A stretch of DNA of 64,000 nt from Rathayibacter sp. VKM Ac-2759 (GCF_009834225.1 NZ_CP047176.1:2356001-2420000); one strand, 5' to 3'; shown: positions 9,008-20,894, counted from the stretch's first letter. The notes: a model not told the origin generated them from the letters alone. Translations and numbers: made by a program.

Positions 9008-10152
9008 GTGAAGCTCCTGCACACCTCCGACTGGCACATCGGGCGCACGTTCCACGGTCACTCGAGCGTCGCGGCGCTCTCGAGCGTGCTCGATGCGCTC
9101 GTCGAGACGGTGCGGGCGGAGGCGGTCGACGCGGTCCTCCTCGCCGGCGACGTCTTCGACTCCGCCGTCCCCGCCGCCGAGCACTACACGCTCCTCACGC
9201 GCACGCTCGAGGCGATCCGCGGCGCGGGAGCCGAGGTGGTGCTCACGAGCGGCAACCACGACTCCCCCGCGCGGCTGGGCTTCCAGGCGGGGCTGCTGCG
9301 CACCTCGGGGGTGCACGTGCTCACCGATCCCGAGCGCTACACCGAGCCGGTCGTGCTGCGCGGCGCCGACGGGTTCGAGCTGGGCGTGTACGGCATCCCT
9401 TACCTCGAGCCCGCGCTGTACCGCCACCGGCATCCGGAGGAGTCGCTGCGGCGTCACGAGGAGGTCCTCGCGTTCGCGATGCGGCGGGTGCGGGCGCACG
9501 CCGAGGCGGCCGGGAGGCGCTGGGTCGTGCTCTCGCACTGCTTCGCCGTGGGGGCGCCCGCGGGGACGGTCGAGCGCGACATCACCGCGGGCGGCATCGA
9601 CTACGTCTCGGTCGACCACTTCGCCGCGGCCGACTACGCGGCGCTCGGGCACATCCACGGGCGGGCGACGCTGCTGCCGAACGTCCGCTACTCGGGCGCT
9701 CCCCTGCACTACTCGTTCGGCGAGGCGTCGAAGCCCCGCGGCGGCTGGTTGGTCGAGCTCGGCTCCTCCGGCCTCGGCGAGGTCGCGTGGTCGCCGCTGC
9801 CGGTGCCCCGGCGCCTCAGCGTGATCGAGGGCCCGCTCGACCGGCTGCTGAGCGATCCCTCCCTCGCCGAGTTCGAGGGCGACTGGGTGTCGGCGGTGCT
9901 CACCGACGAGGTGCGCCCGCTCGATGCGATGGCGCGGCTGCAGTCGCGGTTCCCGGGCTGCGCGACGCTCGAGCACCGGCCGCCGCACGTTCCCGGCGAG
10001 CGGCGGGAGTACGCCGAGCGGGTGCGGGGGCGCAGCGACGTCGAGGTGGTCGACGACTTCCTCGCGCACGTGCGCGGCGGGCACGGCGCGACCGAGGTCG
10101 AGCGGGCGCTCGTGCTCGATGCCCTCGCCGCGGTCGACGCCGAGGCGATGCG

Positions 10153-10156
<4 letters not shown>
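9008..10156 (+). CDS. sbcD: Exonuclease subunit SbcD
   Basis: A 382-residue Mre11-type nuclease subunit. Metal-binding motifs are in order: Asp8 and His10 in SDWH, Asp48 in AGDVFD, Asn83-His84 in SGNHDS, then the SHCF and GHIHG histidines. With SbcC it forms an ATP-dependent nuclease that opens DNA hairpins and processes stalled forks. A GTG start with AAAGGA 6-7 nt upstream is used, and a TAGCCT -10-like hexamer lies further upstream. The stop overlaps the sbcC GTG start (GTGA), so the two are translationally coupled. The partner gene appears frameshifted, so the complex may not form as normal. Confidence 0.93.
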
Positions 10157-13097
<2,941 letters not shown>

Positions 13098-13107
13098 GAG
13101 ACGGGCG

Positions 13108-13177
13108 GCGAGGGAACCCCGGACCGTCCAGGGAGCGTGCACTCGGAGGCGGCCTCGACGGTCCGGGGTTCCCTCGC
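13108..13177. repeat. Perfect 21-bp inverted repeat (second copy of dispersed hairpin)
   Basis: Arms 13108-13128 and 13157-13177 pair perfectly. After one mismatch three more pairs extend the stem inward. It follows sbcC by 10 nt and precedes the thi promoter, consistent with a terminator. The outer 19 nt are identical to the hairpin at 7640-7705, while the loop differs. Confidence 0.85.
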
Positions 13178-13197
13178 GACCCTCCACGGCCCGCTGC

Positions 13198-13203
13198 TAG
13201 GGT
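13198..13203 (+). promoter_or_regulatory. -10 element TAGGGT of the thi operon
   Basis: TAGGGT placed so that transcription would begin near 13210, just before the first helix of the TPP riboswitch. Confidence 0.5.
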
Positions 13204-13211
13204 CGTCGGCA

Positions 13212-13288
13212 GTGACACGGGGTGCCCTCCAGGGCTGAGATGAGACCCGTCGAACCTGATCTAGTTCGTACTAGCGAAGGGATGTCGC
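13212..13288 (+). ncRNA. TPP (THI-box) riboswitch
   Basis: Conserved TPP aptamer blocks are present: ACGGGGTGCCC, GCTGAGATGAGACCC, the CGAACCTGATCTAG junction and the terminal AGCGAAGGGA. The closing P1 helix pairs GTGACA (13212-13217) with TGTCGC (13283-13288). The ribosome binding site of thiM (GAAGGGA, 13276-13282) is part of the aptamer's 3' strand, so ligand binding should block translation initiation at 13291. Binding of thiamine pyrophosphate would thus turn down the whole thiM-thiE-thiD/tenA operon. Confidence 0.93.
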
Positions 13289-13290
13289 GA

Positions 13291-14118
13291 ATGAGCATTC
13301 GCACGCCTGTCCACCCGACCCTCCACGACCGGGCGACGGCCGTCGGCCGCGACCTCGACGCACTGCGGCTGCGCCCTCCGCTCGTGCAGTGCATCACGAA
13401 CGCCGTCGTCACCGGCTTCACCGCCAACAGCCTCCTCGCGCTCGGCGCGAGCCCCGCGATGTGCGACCTGCCCGGCGAGGCGGGCGTCTTCGCCGAGATC
13501 GCCTCCGCGACGCTCGTGAACCTCGGCACGCCCGGTGCCGAGCAGCGCGACGGGGCGCGCGAGGCGGTCGCCGCCGCGCAGCGCTCCGGGACCCCGTGGG
13601 TGCTCGATCCCGTCGCCGTCGGCCCGCTGCCCGTCCGCACCGCGCTCGCGGCCGAGCTGCTCGAGGCGCGCCCGGCGATCATCCGCGGCAACGCCTCCGA
13701 GATCCTCGCTCTCGCCGGACTCGGCGCCGGCGGACGCGGAGTCGACGCGGTCGACGGAGCCGAGGACGCGCTCGAGGCCGCATTCGCGCTCGCCCGCCGC
13801 ACCGGCGGCGCGGTCGCCGTCTCGGGAGCCGTCGACGTGGTCACCGACGGCGCGACCGTGATCCGCATCACCGGCGGCCACCCCCTCCTCACCCGGGTGA
13901 CCGGAGGAGGCTGCGCCCTCGGAGCCGTCATGGCCGCGTTCCTCGGCACCGGCGCCGATCCCCTCGCGTCCGCCGTCGCCGCCTCCGTGGTCTGGGGCGT
14001 CGCCGCCGAGCGCGCCGCCGTCACCGCCGCCGGCCCCGGCTCCTTCGCCGTCGCGCTCCTCGACGAGCTCGCCGCGCTCGACGCGGACGGCGCCGTCGAG
14101 GCGGCGAGGCTCTCATGA
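13291..14118 (+). CDS. thiM: Hydroxyethylthiazole kinase
   Basis: A 275-residue ThiM that phosphorylates 4-methyl-5-(2-hydroxyethyl)thiazole for thiamine salvage. Family motifs include [19 protein letters not shown] near the N-terminus, GASPAM, NLGTP and the anion-hole region [10 protein letters not shown] near residue 205. The start at 13291 fits the GAAGGGA binding site 8 nt upstream; the ATG at 13282 would overlap that site. The stop overlaps the thiE start by ATGA. It is the first gene of the riboswitch-controlled operon. Confidence 0.93.
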   Translation: MSIRTPVHPTLHDRATAVGRDLDALRLRPPLVQCITNAVVTGFTANSLLALGASPAMCDLPGEAGVFAEIASATLVNLGTPGAEQRDGAREAVAAAQRSGTPWVLDPVAVGPLPVRTALAAELLEARPAIIRGNASEILALAGLGAGGRGVDAVDGAEDALEAAFALARRTGGAVAVSGAVDVVTDGATVIRITGGHPLLTRVTGGGCALGAVMAAFLGTGADPLASAVAASVVWGVAAERAAVTAAGPGSFAVALLDELAALDADGAVEAARLS

Positions 14119-14762
14119 GCGCGCTCGACCTCTCGCTCTACCTCGTCACCGACACCCGCCAGTGCGGCGAGCGGGGAGTCCCCGCCGTCGTCGCCCGGGC
14201 GGTGTCCGGCGGCGTCCGCACCGTGCAGATCCGCGACCACGACGCCTCCGCCGCCGAGCTGGTCTCGCTCGTCGTCGCGGTCGCCTCCGTGCTCGACGAG
14301 CACACGACCCTGGTCGTCGACGACCGCGTCGACGTCGTCCTCGCCGCCCGCCTGACCGGAGCGCTCGTGCACGGCGTGCACGTCGGCCAGTCCGATCTGC
14401 CCGCCACGGCCGCCCGCGCGATCCTCGGCGCCGACGCCGTCGTCGGACTCACCGCCGACGCCCCCGAGCACCTCGAGGCCGCGCACGCGCTGCCGCCCGG
14501 CACCGTCGACTACCTCGGCGTCGGCGTGATCCGGCCGACCGCGACCAAGGCCGACCATCCGGCTCCGCTCGGTCTCGACGGCTTCGCCCGGTTCGCCGCC
14601 GCCAGCCGCTACCCCTGCGTCGCGATCGGCGGAGTCGCGCTCGGCGATGCCGCTCCCCTGCGGCAGCGCGGCGCGGCCGGTCTCGCCGTCGTGTCGGCGA
14701 TCTGCACGGCCGACGACCCCGCCGCCGCCGCGCGCGCCTTCCGCGAGGAGTGGGACCGATGA
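14115..14762 (+). CDS. thiE: Thiamine-phosphate synthase
   Basis: A 215-residue TIM-barrel enzyme that joins HMP pyrophosphate with thiazole phosphate to make thiamine monophosphate. Visible features are the opening LYLVTDT strand, VQIRDHDAS for the substrate pyrophosphate, the DDRVDV segment, HVGQSDLP, the [11 protein letters not shown] loop, and VAIGGV for phosphate binding. The usual QLR(E/D)K motif reads QIRDHDA, so Lys is replaced, a modest deviation. It overlaps thiM upstream and the thiD-tenA gene downstream, each by 4 nt, as expected for a tightly coupled operon. Confidence 0.9.
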   Translation: MSALDLSLYLVTDTRQCGERGVPAVVARAVSGGVRTVQIRDHDASAAELVSLVVAVASVLDEHTTLVVDDRVDVVLAARLTGALVHGVHVGQSDLPATAARAILGADAVVGLTADAPEHLEAAHALPPGTVDYLGVGVIRPTATKADHPAPLGLDGFARFAAASRYPCVAIGGVALGDAAPLRQRGAAGLAVVSAICTADDPAAAARAFREEWDR

Positions 14763-16195
14763 CCACCGCGATCCCCCGCGTCCTCAGCATCGCGGGCACC
14801 GACCCGACGGGCGGCGCCGGCATCCAGGCCGACCTCAAGTCGATCGGCGCTCTCGGCGGCTACGGCATGGCCGTCGTGACCGCCCTCGTCGCGCAGAACA
14901 CCCACGGGGTGCGCTCGGTTCACCTGCCGCCGGCCGCCTTCCTCCGCGAGCAGCTCGACGCGGTGAGCGACGACGTGCGGATCGACGCCGTGAAGATCGG
15001 GATGATCGCGACCGCCGAGCTCGGCGCGGTCATCGCCGACTGGCTCGACGCCGTCCGTCCTCCGCTGGTCGTCGTCGACCCCGTGATGGTGGCGACGAGC
15101 GGGCACCGCCTGCTCGACGAGGCGGCGGAGGACGCCGTCCGCGACCTCGTCCGGCGCGCCGATCTGGTGACGCCGAACCTGCCCGAGCTCGCCGTCCTCG
15201 TCGGCGAGCCGACCGCGTCGCAGTGGCCGGAGGCGCTCGCGCAGGCCGCCCGCCTCGCCGGGTCCCTGGGCACCACGGTCCTCGTCAAGGGCGGCCATCT
15301 CGAGGGCGGGGCCGCTCCGGATGCGATCGTCACGCCCGCGGGCGAGGTGCGGGAGGTGCCGGGCGAGCGGGTGGAGACCTCGAACACCCACGGCACGGGC
15401 TGCTCGCTCTCCTCCGCGATGGCGACGCTGCTGGCCGGGCGCCACCGCGACGCCGCCGCCGCGCTTCTCGAGGCGAAGGAGTGGCTGACCGGGGCGCTGC
15501 GCGGTGCCGACGCCCTCGCGATCGGGTCGGGCAACGGTCCGATCGACCACTTCCACCGCCTCCGCACGCCGCCGTTCTGCTCGGCCGTCTGGGACGAGAC
15601 CCGGGAGCTCCGCAGCGAGATCGACGCCCTGCCGTTCGTCCGAGCGCTCGGCGACGGCAGCCTGGCCCGCGACGACTTCGAGTGGTACCTGGAGCAGGAC
15701 GCCCTCTACCTCACCGAGTACGCACGCGTGCTCGCCGTCGCGGCGCAGCGGGCGCCCTGCACCGCCGAGCAGGTCTTCTGGGCGGAGTCGTCGGCATCGG
15801 CCCTCGCGGCGGAGGCGCAGCTGCACCGCGACCGCCTGGGCGGAGACCGCGGCTCCGTCGCCTCCCTCACCACGCGCGGCTACGTCGACCATCTGCTCGC
15901 GGTCGGCTCGCGCGGCGGCTACGGCGAGCTGGTCGCCGCACTCCTGCCGTGCTTCCAGCTCTACGCCGACGTCGGCGAGCGCCTCGCCGCTGCCTCGCGA
16001 CCGGGCCACCCCTACGAGGACTGGCTCGCGACCTACTCCGAACCGGAGTTCGCCGCGGCGACCGAGCGGGCGATCGCGATCACGGAGGAGGCGGCGCGCC
16101 GGGCCTCCCCCGCGGAGCGATCGGCGATGCGCGACGCGTTCCTGCGGTCGAGCCGCTTCGAGCGCGACTTCTTCGCGGCGCCCCTCCTGCGCTGA
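14759..16195 (+). CDS. thiD: Bifunctional HMP(-P) kinase / TenA family aminopyrimidine hydrolase
   Basis: A 478-residue fusion. Residues 1-265 are ThiD, a ribokinase-fold kinase making HMP pyrophosphate: SIAGTDPTGGAGIQADLK substrate loop, VVDPVMVATSG and the NTHGTGCSLSSA anion hole. Residues 270-478 are a TenA (thiaminase II-like) domain with the active-site cysteine retained (Cys398 in LLPCFQLY) and the YxxYL segment after LEQDAL. TenA hydrolyses aminopyrimidine breakdown products to HMP, which ThiD then phosphorylates, so the fusion couples salvage steps. It lies under the TPP riboswitch with thiM and thiE. No thiC or thiG is seen nearby, which suggests a salvage role for this locus. Confidence 0.93.
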   Translation: MTTAIPRVLSIAGTDPTGGAGIQADLKSIGALGGYGMAVVTALVAQNTHGVRSVHLPPAAFLREQLDAVSDDVRIDAVKIGMIATAELGAVIADWLDAVRPPLVVVDPVMVATSGHRLLDEAAEDAVRDLVRRADLVTPNLPELAVLVGEPTASQWPEALAQAARLAGSLGTTVLVKGGHLEGGAAPDAIVTPAGEVREVPGERVETSNTHGTGCSLSSAMATLLAGRHRDAAAALLEAKEWLTGALRGADALAIGSGNGPIDHFHRLRTPPFCSAVWDETRELRSEIDALPFVRALGDGSLARDDFEWYLEQDALYLTEYARVLAVAAQRAPCTAEQVFWAESSASALAAEAQLHRDRLGGDRGSVASLTTRGYVDHLLAVGSRGGYGELVAALLPCFQLYADVGERLAAASRPGHPYEDWLATYSEPEFAAATERAIAITEEAARRASPAERSAMRDAFLRSSRFERDFFAAPLLR

Positions 16196-16210
16196 GGAGC
16201 GCCGCCCGCG

Positions 16211-18364
16211 TCAGCCGATCGCCTCGCGCAGGACGTGCATGAGCGCATCGAGCTGCACCGTGTCGGCCGAGGCGGTCTCGGCGTCCGCGCCGTCGAGCGC
16301 GCGGGCGGCGAGGCCCGCCTTCGCGTCGATCAGCTCGGCGATCTTCGCGTCGATCGTGTGAGCCGCGATGATGCGCCAGGCGGTGACGGGCTCCTCCTGG
16401 CCGATGCGGTGCACGCGGTCGATCGCCTGCGTCTGCTCGGCCGAGGTCCACGACAGCTCGGCGAGGACGACGTTGGAGGAGGCCTGCAGGTTGACGCCGA
16501 CGCCCGCCGCGGTCAGCGAGCAGACCGCGACCGAGACGTCGGGGTCCTCGTTGAACGCGTCGATCTGGGTCTGCCGGAAGGTCGCGGTCTGGTCGCCGCG
16601 GATCGAGACGGAGGTGAGCTCGCGCTTCTCGAAGGTGTCCTCGGCCTGGTCCATCACGTCGACGTGCTTCGCGAAGAACACGACCTTGCCGACCGAGCGG
16701 GCCAGCTGCGAGGCGTAGTCGGCCGCCAGGGCCGCCTTCGCCTGGCCGATGCGGCGCACCATGGTGAAGACGTTCTCGCCCGTCTTCGCCGACTTCGACT
16801 CCTCCAGCTCGCTCTGCGCGACGATGCGGATGAACCGCTCCTGCTCGGTGTCGTCGAGCTCGTGGGTGATCGAGGCGGTGACCGCCTTGAAGCGCTGCAG
16901 CATCCGTGCGCCGAGCTCGCGCTCCGCCTTCTGGATCGAGCGGCCGAGGTCGTCGTCGAGCTCGACGGGCAGATCGACGATCCGCTTCGAGGGCAGGTCG
17001 GCGGCGACGTCGATCTTCTTGCGACGGACGATGCCGAGATCGATGACCGCCTCGCGCGCCTCCGGGTAGAAGGCCGTGTCGGCCGGAGTGAGCCCGGTGT
17101 CCTCGAGCTGGCGCATCAGGTCGGGCCCGGGCTTGGTCTCGTCGATCCAGCCGAGGAACCGCCAGATGGCGCGGAAGTCGTCGACGTCGTTGATGAGCGG
17201 GGTTCCCGTGAGGGCGATCATCAGCGGGTCGTGGCCGGGAGTGGTCTCGCGGATCTTCGCCGCGAGCGCGAGCACGCTCTGCGAGCGCTGCGAGCGCAGG
17301 TTCTTGATGAAGTGCGCCTCGTCGACGACCATGCCGCGGAAGCCGAGGCTGCCGAGCCAGCCGCTGTGGCGGTCGAGGATGTCGTAGTTGACGATCACGA
17401 CGTCGGCGAACGCGTCGAGCGTGGTGCCGTCGCCGTGGATGACCGTCGCGCGGCGCTGAGGAGTCCAGTGCTCGACCTCGCGGGCCCAGTTCATCTTCAC
17501 GACGTTGGGGACCACGGCGAGCAGGGGGTAGGAGCCGGTGACGGAGGCGGCGAGGAGGCTCTGCGCCGTCTTGCCCAGACCCGGCTCGTCGGCGAGGAGG
17601 AAGCTGCGGTGCCCCTCCCGCGCGCTCTCGATGAAGCGCGCCTGGTGCGGCATCAGCTCGCGACCGCGCGGAGTGACGCGGTCGATGGCGGGGGGCTCCG
17701 GAAGCTCCATGCTGGCGGCCCGTCCACCGGCGCCGTACTCGAACGCCTTGAACAGCGGGCCGAGAAGCTCCCAGTCGTCCAGGCGCCGACGGGGCGCGGG
17801 AGCGGGAGCCGCGAGGGAGAAGTCGGGCGGCAGGAACGGATTGGCGAGCTGACGGGCCCGCACCGACTGCGGCACGACCTGATTGACCGGCACCTCGGGC
17901 TTGGGCTCCGGCTCGGTCACGATCAGCAGCTCGTCGGGGCTCAGCTCGGCGCCGGCCTCGAGCAGCCAGTCGCGGCGCAGCTTCTGCGCGGCGGCGGTGA
18001 TGCCGGCCTCCGACTCGAGCAGCGCGATGAGGCTCGTATCGCGGGCGGCGGTCTTCGCGAGGATCGTGGCGATGCCGTCGAGGCGCTTCATCTCCTCCGC
18101 GCGCTGCGAGTCGCTGAGCTCGGTGTCGACCTTGACGCGCTTGCGCTCCTCGCGCATCAGCAGCGCGATGACGAGGAACTTGGTCCGGTTCGTCGGCCCG
18201 ACCTTGCCGGTCTGGGCCTTCGCCTCGACCTCTCGGACCCGGCGGGCGAGGATCGGGATGATCCCCGAGTTGTCCACGCCGCGCGACCGCGAGCGCGGTC
18301 GGCTCCCGGCGGCGTTCGTGGTTCGACGCGTCTGACCGGACTGACGCTGGCCGCTGCGAGCCAT
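16211..18364 (-). CDS. SNF2-type DEAD/DEAH helicase
   Basis: A 717-residue superfamily 2 ATPase. The N-terminal 230 residues are basic then Pro/Ala-rich with no recognised fold. The ATPase core shows motif I ADEPGLGKTAQSL, the DEAH box in VVDEAHFIKN, motif III ALTGTPL, and in the second lobe the AVCSLTAAGVGVNL and QAIDRVHRIGQ motifs typical of SNF2 translocases. It lacks the HARP or SWIM domain seen in some relatives. Start at 18364 has GGAGGAGG directly upstream. It is convergent with thiD-tenA (15 nt apart). Likely function is DNA remodelling or repair; the exact role is unknown. Confidence 0.87.
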   Translation of the reverse strand: MARSGQRQSGQTRRTTNAAGSRPRSRSRGVDNSGIIPILARRVREVEAKAQTGKVGPTNRTKFLVIALLMREERKRVKVDTELSDSQRAEEMKRLDGIATILAKTAARDTSLIALLESEAGITAAAQKLRRDWLLEAGAELSPDELLIVTEPEPKPEVPVNQVVPQSVRARQLANPFLPPDFSLAAPAPAPRRRLDDWELLGPLFKAFEYGAGGRAASMELPEPPAIDRVTPRGRELMPHQARFIESAREGHRSFLLADEPGLGKTAQSLLAASVTGSYPLLAVVPNVVKMNWAREVEHWTPQRRATVIHGDGTTLDAFADVVIVNYDILDRHSGWLGSLGFRGMVVDEAHFIKNLRSQRSQSVLALAAKIRETTPGHDPLMIALTGTPLINDVDDFRAIWRFLGWIDETKPGPDLMRQLEDTGLTPADTAFYPEAREAVIDLGIVRRKKIDVAADLPSKRIVDLPVELDDDLGRSIQKAERELGARMLQRFKAVTASITHELDDTEQERFIRIVAQSELEESKSAKTGENVFTMVRRIGQAKAALAADYASQLARSVGKVVFFAKHVDVMDQAEDTFEKRELTSVSIRGDQTATFRQTQIDAFNEDPDVSVAVCSLTAAGVGVNLQASSNVVLAELSWTSAEQTQAIDRVHRIGQEEPVTAWRIIAAHTIDAKIAELIDAKAGLAARALDGADAETASADTVQLDALMHVLREAIG

Positions 18365-18570
18365 GCTCCTCCTCCACGTGTGACGGGGCGGAGGAGGGGT
18401 TCCCGCGCTCTGCCGTCGCAGTGCACTCGCCACGCTGCTCGCGAGGAGCGACGGGCTTCGATGCGTCCGGTGGCCGTCGGGAGCTCTGAGCAGCGGGTCT
18501 GAGACCCGGTCGGAGCATCCCCGGCGTGCGGTCGCTCCCCCAGTCTACTCCCCGGGACGGCGCGGCCGGG

Positions 18571-18933
18571 TCAGTCGGCGACCGGCACCTTGATGAGCAG
18601 CCCCGCGGCCACGACGACCCCCACCGCGGCGAGCTGCAGCGAGGACCAGACGGCGTCGGGGAACGAGAACGGCAGCACGGGGTTCCAGAGCACGACGATC
18701 GGCACGAGGCCCACCAGCCAGAGGTACGACTTCGCCTGGATCGCGAACCAGCCGATCACCGCTGCGAGGATCGCGACGGGGTAGCGCACGAAGTCGTACG
18801 CGTCGCCGCCGACGAGAGCGAGGCCGGCGAGCAGGATGATCGCCGTCAGGATCCCGGGCGCCAGTGCCATCTTCGCGATCCCGCGGGACGGGTAGCGGTC
18901 GGTCGCTCCGGAGCCGGCTCTCTGCGCATTCAC
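18571..18933 (-). CDS. DUF6804 family integral membrane protein
   Basis: A 120-residue protein with a short polar N-terminus, then four hydrophobic segments (about residues 25-42, 50-66, 68-84 and 92-113). The second to third segments are linked by a QAKSYLW turn and contain the NP-x-x-P element typical of this small actinobacterial family. Function is unknown. A GGAGGGTGA element directly precedes the ATG at 18933. Its promoter region overlaps the palindrome ahead of the divergent csoR-like gene, so both may share control. Confidence 0.7.
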   Translation of the reverse strand: MNAQRAGSGATDRYPSRGIAKMALAPGILTAIILLAGLALVGGDAYDFVRYPVAILAAVIGWFAIQAKSYLWLVGLVPIVVLWNPVLPFSFPDAVWSSLQLAAVGVVVAAGLLIKVPVAD

Positions 18934-18941
18934 CCTCCGAT

Positions 18942-18967
18942 GGTACGGGCCGTACCCCCGCCCGGTA
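18942..18967. promoter_or_regulatory. Candidate CsoR/RcnR-type operator in divergent promoter
   Basis: Two overlapping dyads are present: a 15-bp palindrome GGTACGG-G-CCGTACC (18942-18956), and TACC...GGTA flanking a G/C tract (18953-18967). A short G/C tract between TA-containing arms is the layout of known operators of this repressor family. It sits 25 nt before the regulator's start. Binding is inferred only. Confidence 0.45.
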
Positions 18968-18980
18968 TCCGGGAGCGGCG

Positions 18981-18986
18981 TAGGCT
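18981..18986 (+). promoter_or_regulatory. -10 element TAGGCT for the csoR-like gene
   Basis: TAGGCT ends 6 nt before the GTG at 18993; probable leaderless start, immediately downstream of the candidate operator. Confidence 0.55.
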
Positions 18987-18992
18987 GGCGGC

Positions 18993-19271
18993 GTGATCGA
19001 GGACCTCAAGAAACGCTCCCTGCACCGAGCGCGCATCCTGGGGGGCCAGATGCGCGGGCTCGAGAAGATGATCGAGAACGAGGACTACTGCGTCGACATC
19101 GTCACGCAGTCCCTCGCGATCCAGAAGTCGCTCGGCTCGCTGAACAAGCTGATCGTCGAGAACCACCTGCGCACGCACATCACCGCGATGTTCGAGGAGG
19201 GCGGCGACGCCCGCGAGGCGGCCATCGCCGAGCTCGTGAAGATCTTCGAGCTCTCCAACAACCGGTCGTGA
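18993..19271 (+). CDS. CsoR/RcnR family metal-sensing repressor
   Basis: A 92-residue all-helical DUF156 protein. The ligand positions read Cys33, His58 and His62, where copper-sensing CsoR has Cys-His-Cys, so the last cysteine is replaced by histidine as in nickel/cobalt sensors of the RcnR type. The N-terminal histidine used by RcnR (position 3) is absent. The G-x-Q-M-R-G-L segment and basic helix for DNA contact are present. No metal transporter is nearby; the gene is followed after 7 nt by a macrodomain gene and probably controls itself. The effector is uncertain (Ni, Co, Cu or formaldehyde-type signals are all known in the family). Confidence 0.85.
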   Translation: MIEDLKKRSLHRARILGGQMRGLEKMIENEDYCVDIVTQSLAIQKSLGSLNKLIVENHLRTHITAMFEEGGDAREAAIAELVKIFELSNNRS

Positions 19272-19278
19272 CGGCAGC

Positions 19279-19812
19279 GTGACCACCCTCACCGCCGTCC
19301 GCGGCGACATCACCCGACAGCGGGTCGACGTGATCGTGAACGCCGCGAACTCGTCCCTCCTCGGGGGAGGCGGAGTGGACGGTGCGATCCACCGCGCCGG
19401 CGGCCCCGGGATCCTGGCCGAGTGCCGCCGCCTCCGCGAGAGCGATCTGCCCGACGGACTGCCGGCGGGCTCGGCCGTCGCCACGACCGCCGGGCGCCTG
19501 CCCGCCCGCTGGGTGGTGCACACCGTGGGGCCGGTCTTCTCGGCCCGGGAGGACCGCGGCGATGTCCTCGCCTCGGCCTACACCGAGTCCGTCCGCACGG
19601 CCCGCGACCTCGGCGCTCGCACGATCGCGTTCCCCGCGGTCTCGGCCGGGGTCTACGGCTGGCCGATGGAGGACGCGGCGCGGGTCGCCGTCGAGTCGGT
19701 GCGCGCCGCCACCGTCGACGGCGCGCTGGAGGAGGTGCGCTTCGTCCTCTTCTCCGACGACGCGCTCGCGGCCTTCACCACCGCGCTCAGCCCGCAGTCG
19801 TCCCCGATGTGA
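19279..19812 (+). CDS. Macrodomain protein (ADP-ribosyl / O-acetyl-ADP-ribose hydrolase type)
   Basis: A 177-residue single macrodomain of the MacroD type: RGDIT near the start, the NAANSSLLGGGGVDGAIHRA substrate loop (residues 21-40), and AFPAVSAGVYGWP for the second phosphate loop. Enzymes of this class remove ADP-ribose from proteins or deacetylate O-acetyl-ADP-ribose. The GTG start lies 7 nt after the regulator stop, so the two are probably one transcript. The 3' end overlaps the convergent membrane protein gene by 26 nt. Confidence 0.88.
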   Translation: MTTLTAVRGDITRQRVDVIVNAANSSLLGGGGVDGAIHRAGGPGILAECRRLRESDLPDGLPAGSAVATTAGRLPARWVVHTVGPVFSAREDRGDVLASAYTESVRTARDLGARTIAFPAVSAGVYGWPMEDAARVAVESVRAATVDGALEEVRFVLFSDDALAAFTTALSPQSSPM

Positions 19813-20167
19813 CGCCGGTGCCCGACTCCGTCCCGTCGGGGATCTCGAGCTGCGATCCCGGACCGCCGCCCTGCCCGAACCCGCCGTCCGGCATCTGGCC
19901 CCGCGGGTCGAAGCCGGTCGGGGAGGAGGAGCCGGTCGAGCTCCCCACGGCGTAGCCGATCCCGAAGCCGCCCCCGAGCAGGAGGAGGCCGGCGACGACC
20001 GCGGCGACGGTCAGACCCGCCCGGCGCCGCCACCAGGGTCGGCGCGGCGCCGCGACCGACGGCCCGGCACCGCCGGACACCTCCGCCGCGGCCGGAGCCG
20101 CCCATTCCGGGTGCTCGGTCGCCGCCTCGCGCCGCTCGTTCCCGATCGTGTCGCTGCCTGTGCTCAT
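19787..20167 (-). CDS. Single-pass membrane protein with Gly/Ser/Pro-rich exported tail
   Basis: A 126-residue protein. The N-terminal 50 residues are polar and end in a basic RRPWWRRR patch, followed by one membrane helix (about 52-73), then an outer Gly/Ser/Pro/Gln-rich low-complexity tail. Topology is predicted as cytoplasmic N-terminus and exterior C-terminus by the positive-inside rule. GGAGG lies 5-6 nt before the start. No family is recognised. It overlaps the macrodomain gene tail to tail by 26 nt. Confidence 0.65.
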   Translation of the reverse strand: MSTGSDTIGNERREAATEHPEWAAPAAAEVSGGAGPSVAAPRRPWWRRRAGLTVAAVVAGLLLLGGGFGIGYAVGSSTGSSSPTGFDPRGQMPDGGFGQGGGPGSQLEIPDGTESGTGVTSGTTAG

Positions 20168-20270
20168 GATGCCTCCGCCTCTCGTCCCGCACCCCGGACG
20201 GGGTGCGGAACCGAGAATCGCGCCGAGCGCTATGCGGACACTGAGCGGAGCCGATCAGCGGGCTCTGAGC

Positions 20271-20894
20271 TCACGCCGTCTTGGGGCGCGCGAACTCGTC
20301 GAAGGGCAGCGTGATCGGCCGCGTGCGCGGCGGCATGCGCAGGACGGAGTCCAGTGCCGGCCCGAGGGCCTCGCGCCACGCCCGGTAGCCGCTCTCGGTG
20401 AGGTGCAGCCCGTCCTCCGAGTACTCGGGAAGGATCCCGCCGTCCTCGCCGGCGAGCACCGGCCAGAGGTCGAGGTAGCCCGCGTGCGCCGTCGGCGCGA
20501 ACTGCCAGAGGTGCCGGTTGATCTCGCGGATCTGCGGGGCGAACTCGTGCCCGCGCGGCAGCACCGAGATCACCAGGATCCGGATGTCGGGCAGGTCGCG
20601 GCGGAAGGTCGCCACGATCGTCTCGATGTTCCGCACGACGTGCTCGGTCGTGCGGTGCCAGGCGAGGTCGTTGGTGCCCACGAGCACCACGACGGTGTCG
20701 GGTGCCTGCTCGATCAGCTCGGGCAGCCGGGCGACGACATCGGCCGTGGTCGCTCCTCCGACGCCCTCGTCGACGACGGTCGACGCCGTGAGCCACTCGG
20801 CCCAGGCACCGCCCTGGATGATGCTGTCCCCGATGAAGAGGACCTTCCCCAGCTGGAGATCGCGCCCCGCGTCCGTGTCCGACCGTTCGCTCAT
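20271..20894 (-). CDS. SGNH/GDSL hydrolase family protein
   Basis: A 207-residue serine hydrolase. Block I is IGDSI with the nucleophile Ser24, the block II glycine is in GVGG, block III GTND supplies the oxyanion asparagine, and block V DGLHL supplies Asp161 and His164. Members hydrolyse esters, including acetylated sugars and lipids; the substrate is not evident. There is no signal peptide, so the enzyme is likely cytosolic. AGAGGAG 5 nt before the ATG at 20894 fixes the start. Upstream in-frame sequence belongs to the shadow of the SDR gene. Confidence 0.87.
   Translation of the reverse strand: MSERSDTDAGRDLQLGKVLFIGDSIIQGGAWAEWLTASTVVDEGVGGATTADVVARLPELIEQAPDTVVVLVGTNDLAWHRTTEHVVRNIETIVATFRRDLPDIRILVISVLPRGHEFAPQIREINRHLWQFAPTAHAGYLDLWPVLAGEDGGILPEYSEDGLHLTESGYRAWREALGPALDSVLRMPPRTRPITLPFDEFARPKTA

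Noticed and set aside
13222..13290. thiM start upstream at 13222 or 13282
   Set aside because: Both lie inside the TPP aptamer. The GAAGGGA site fits only the ATG at 13291.
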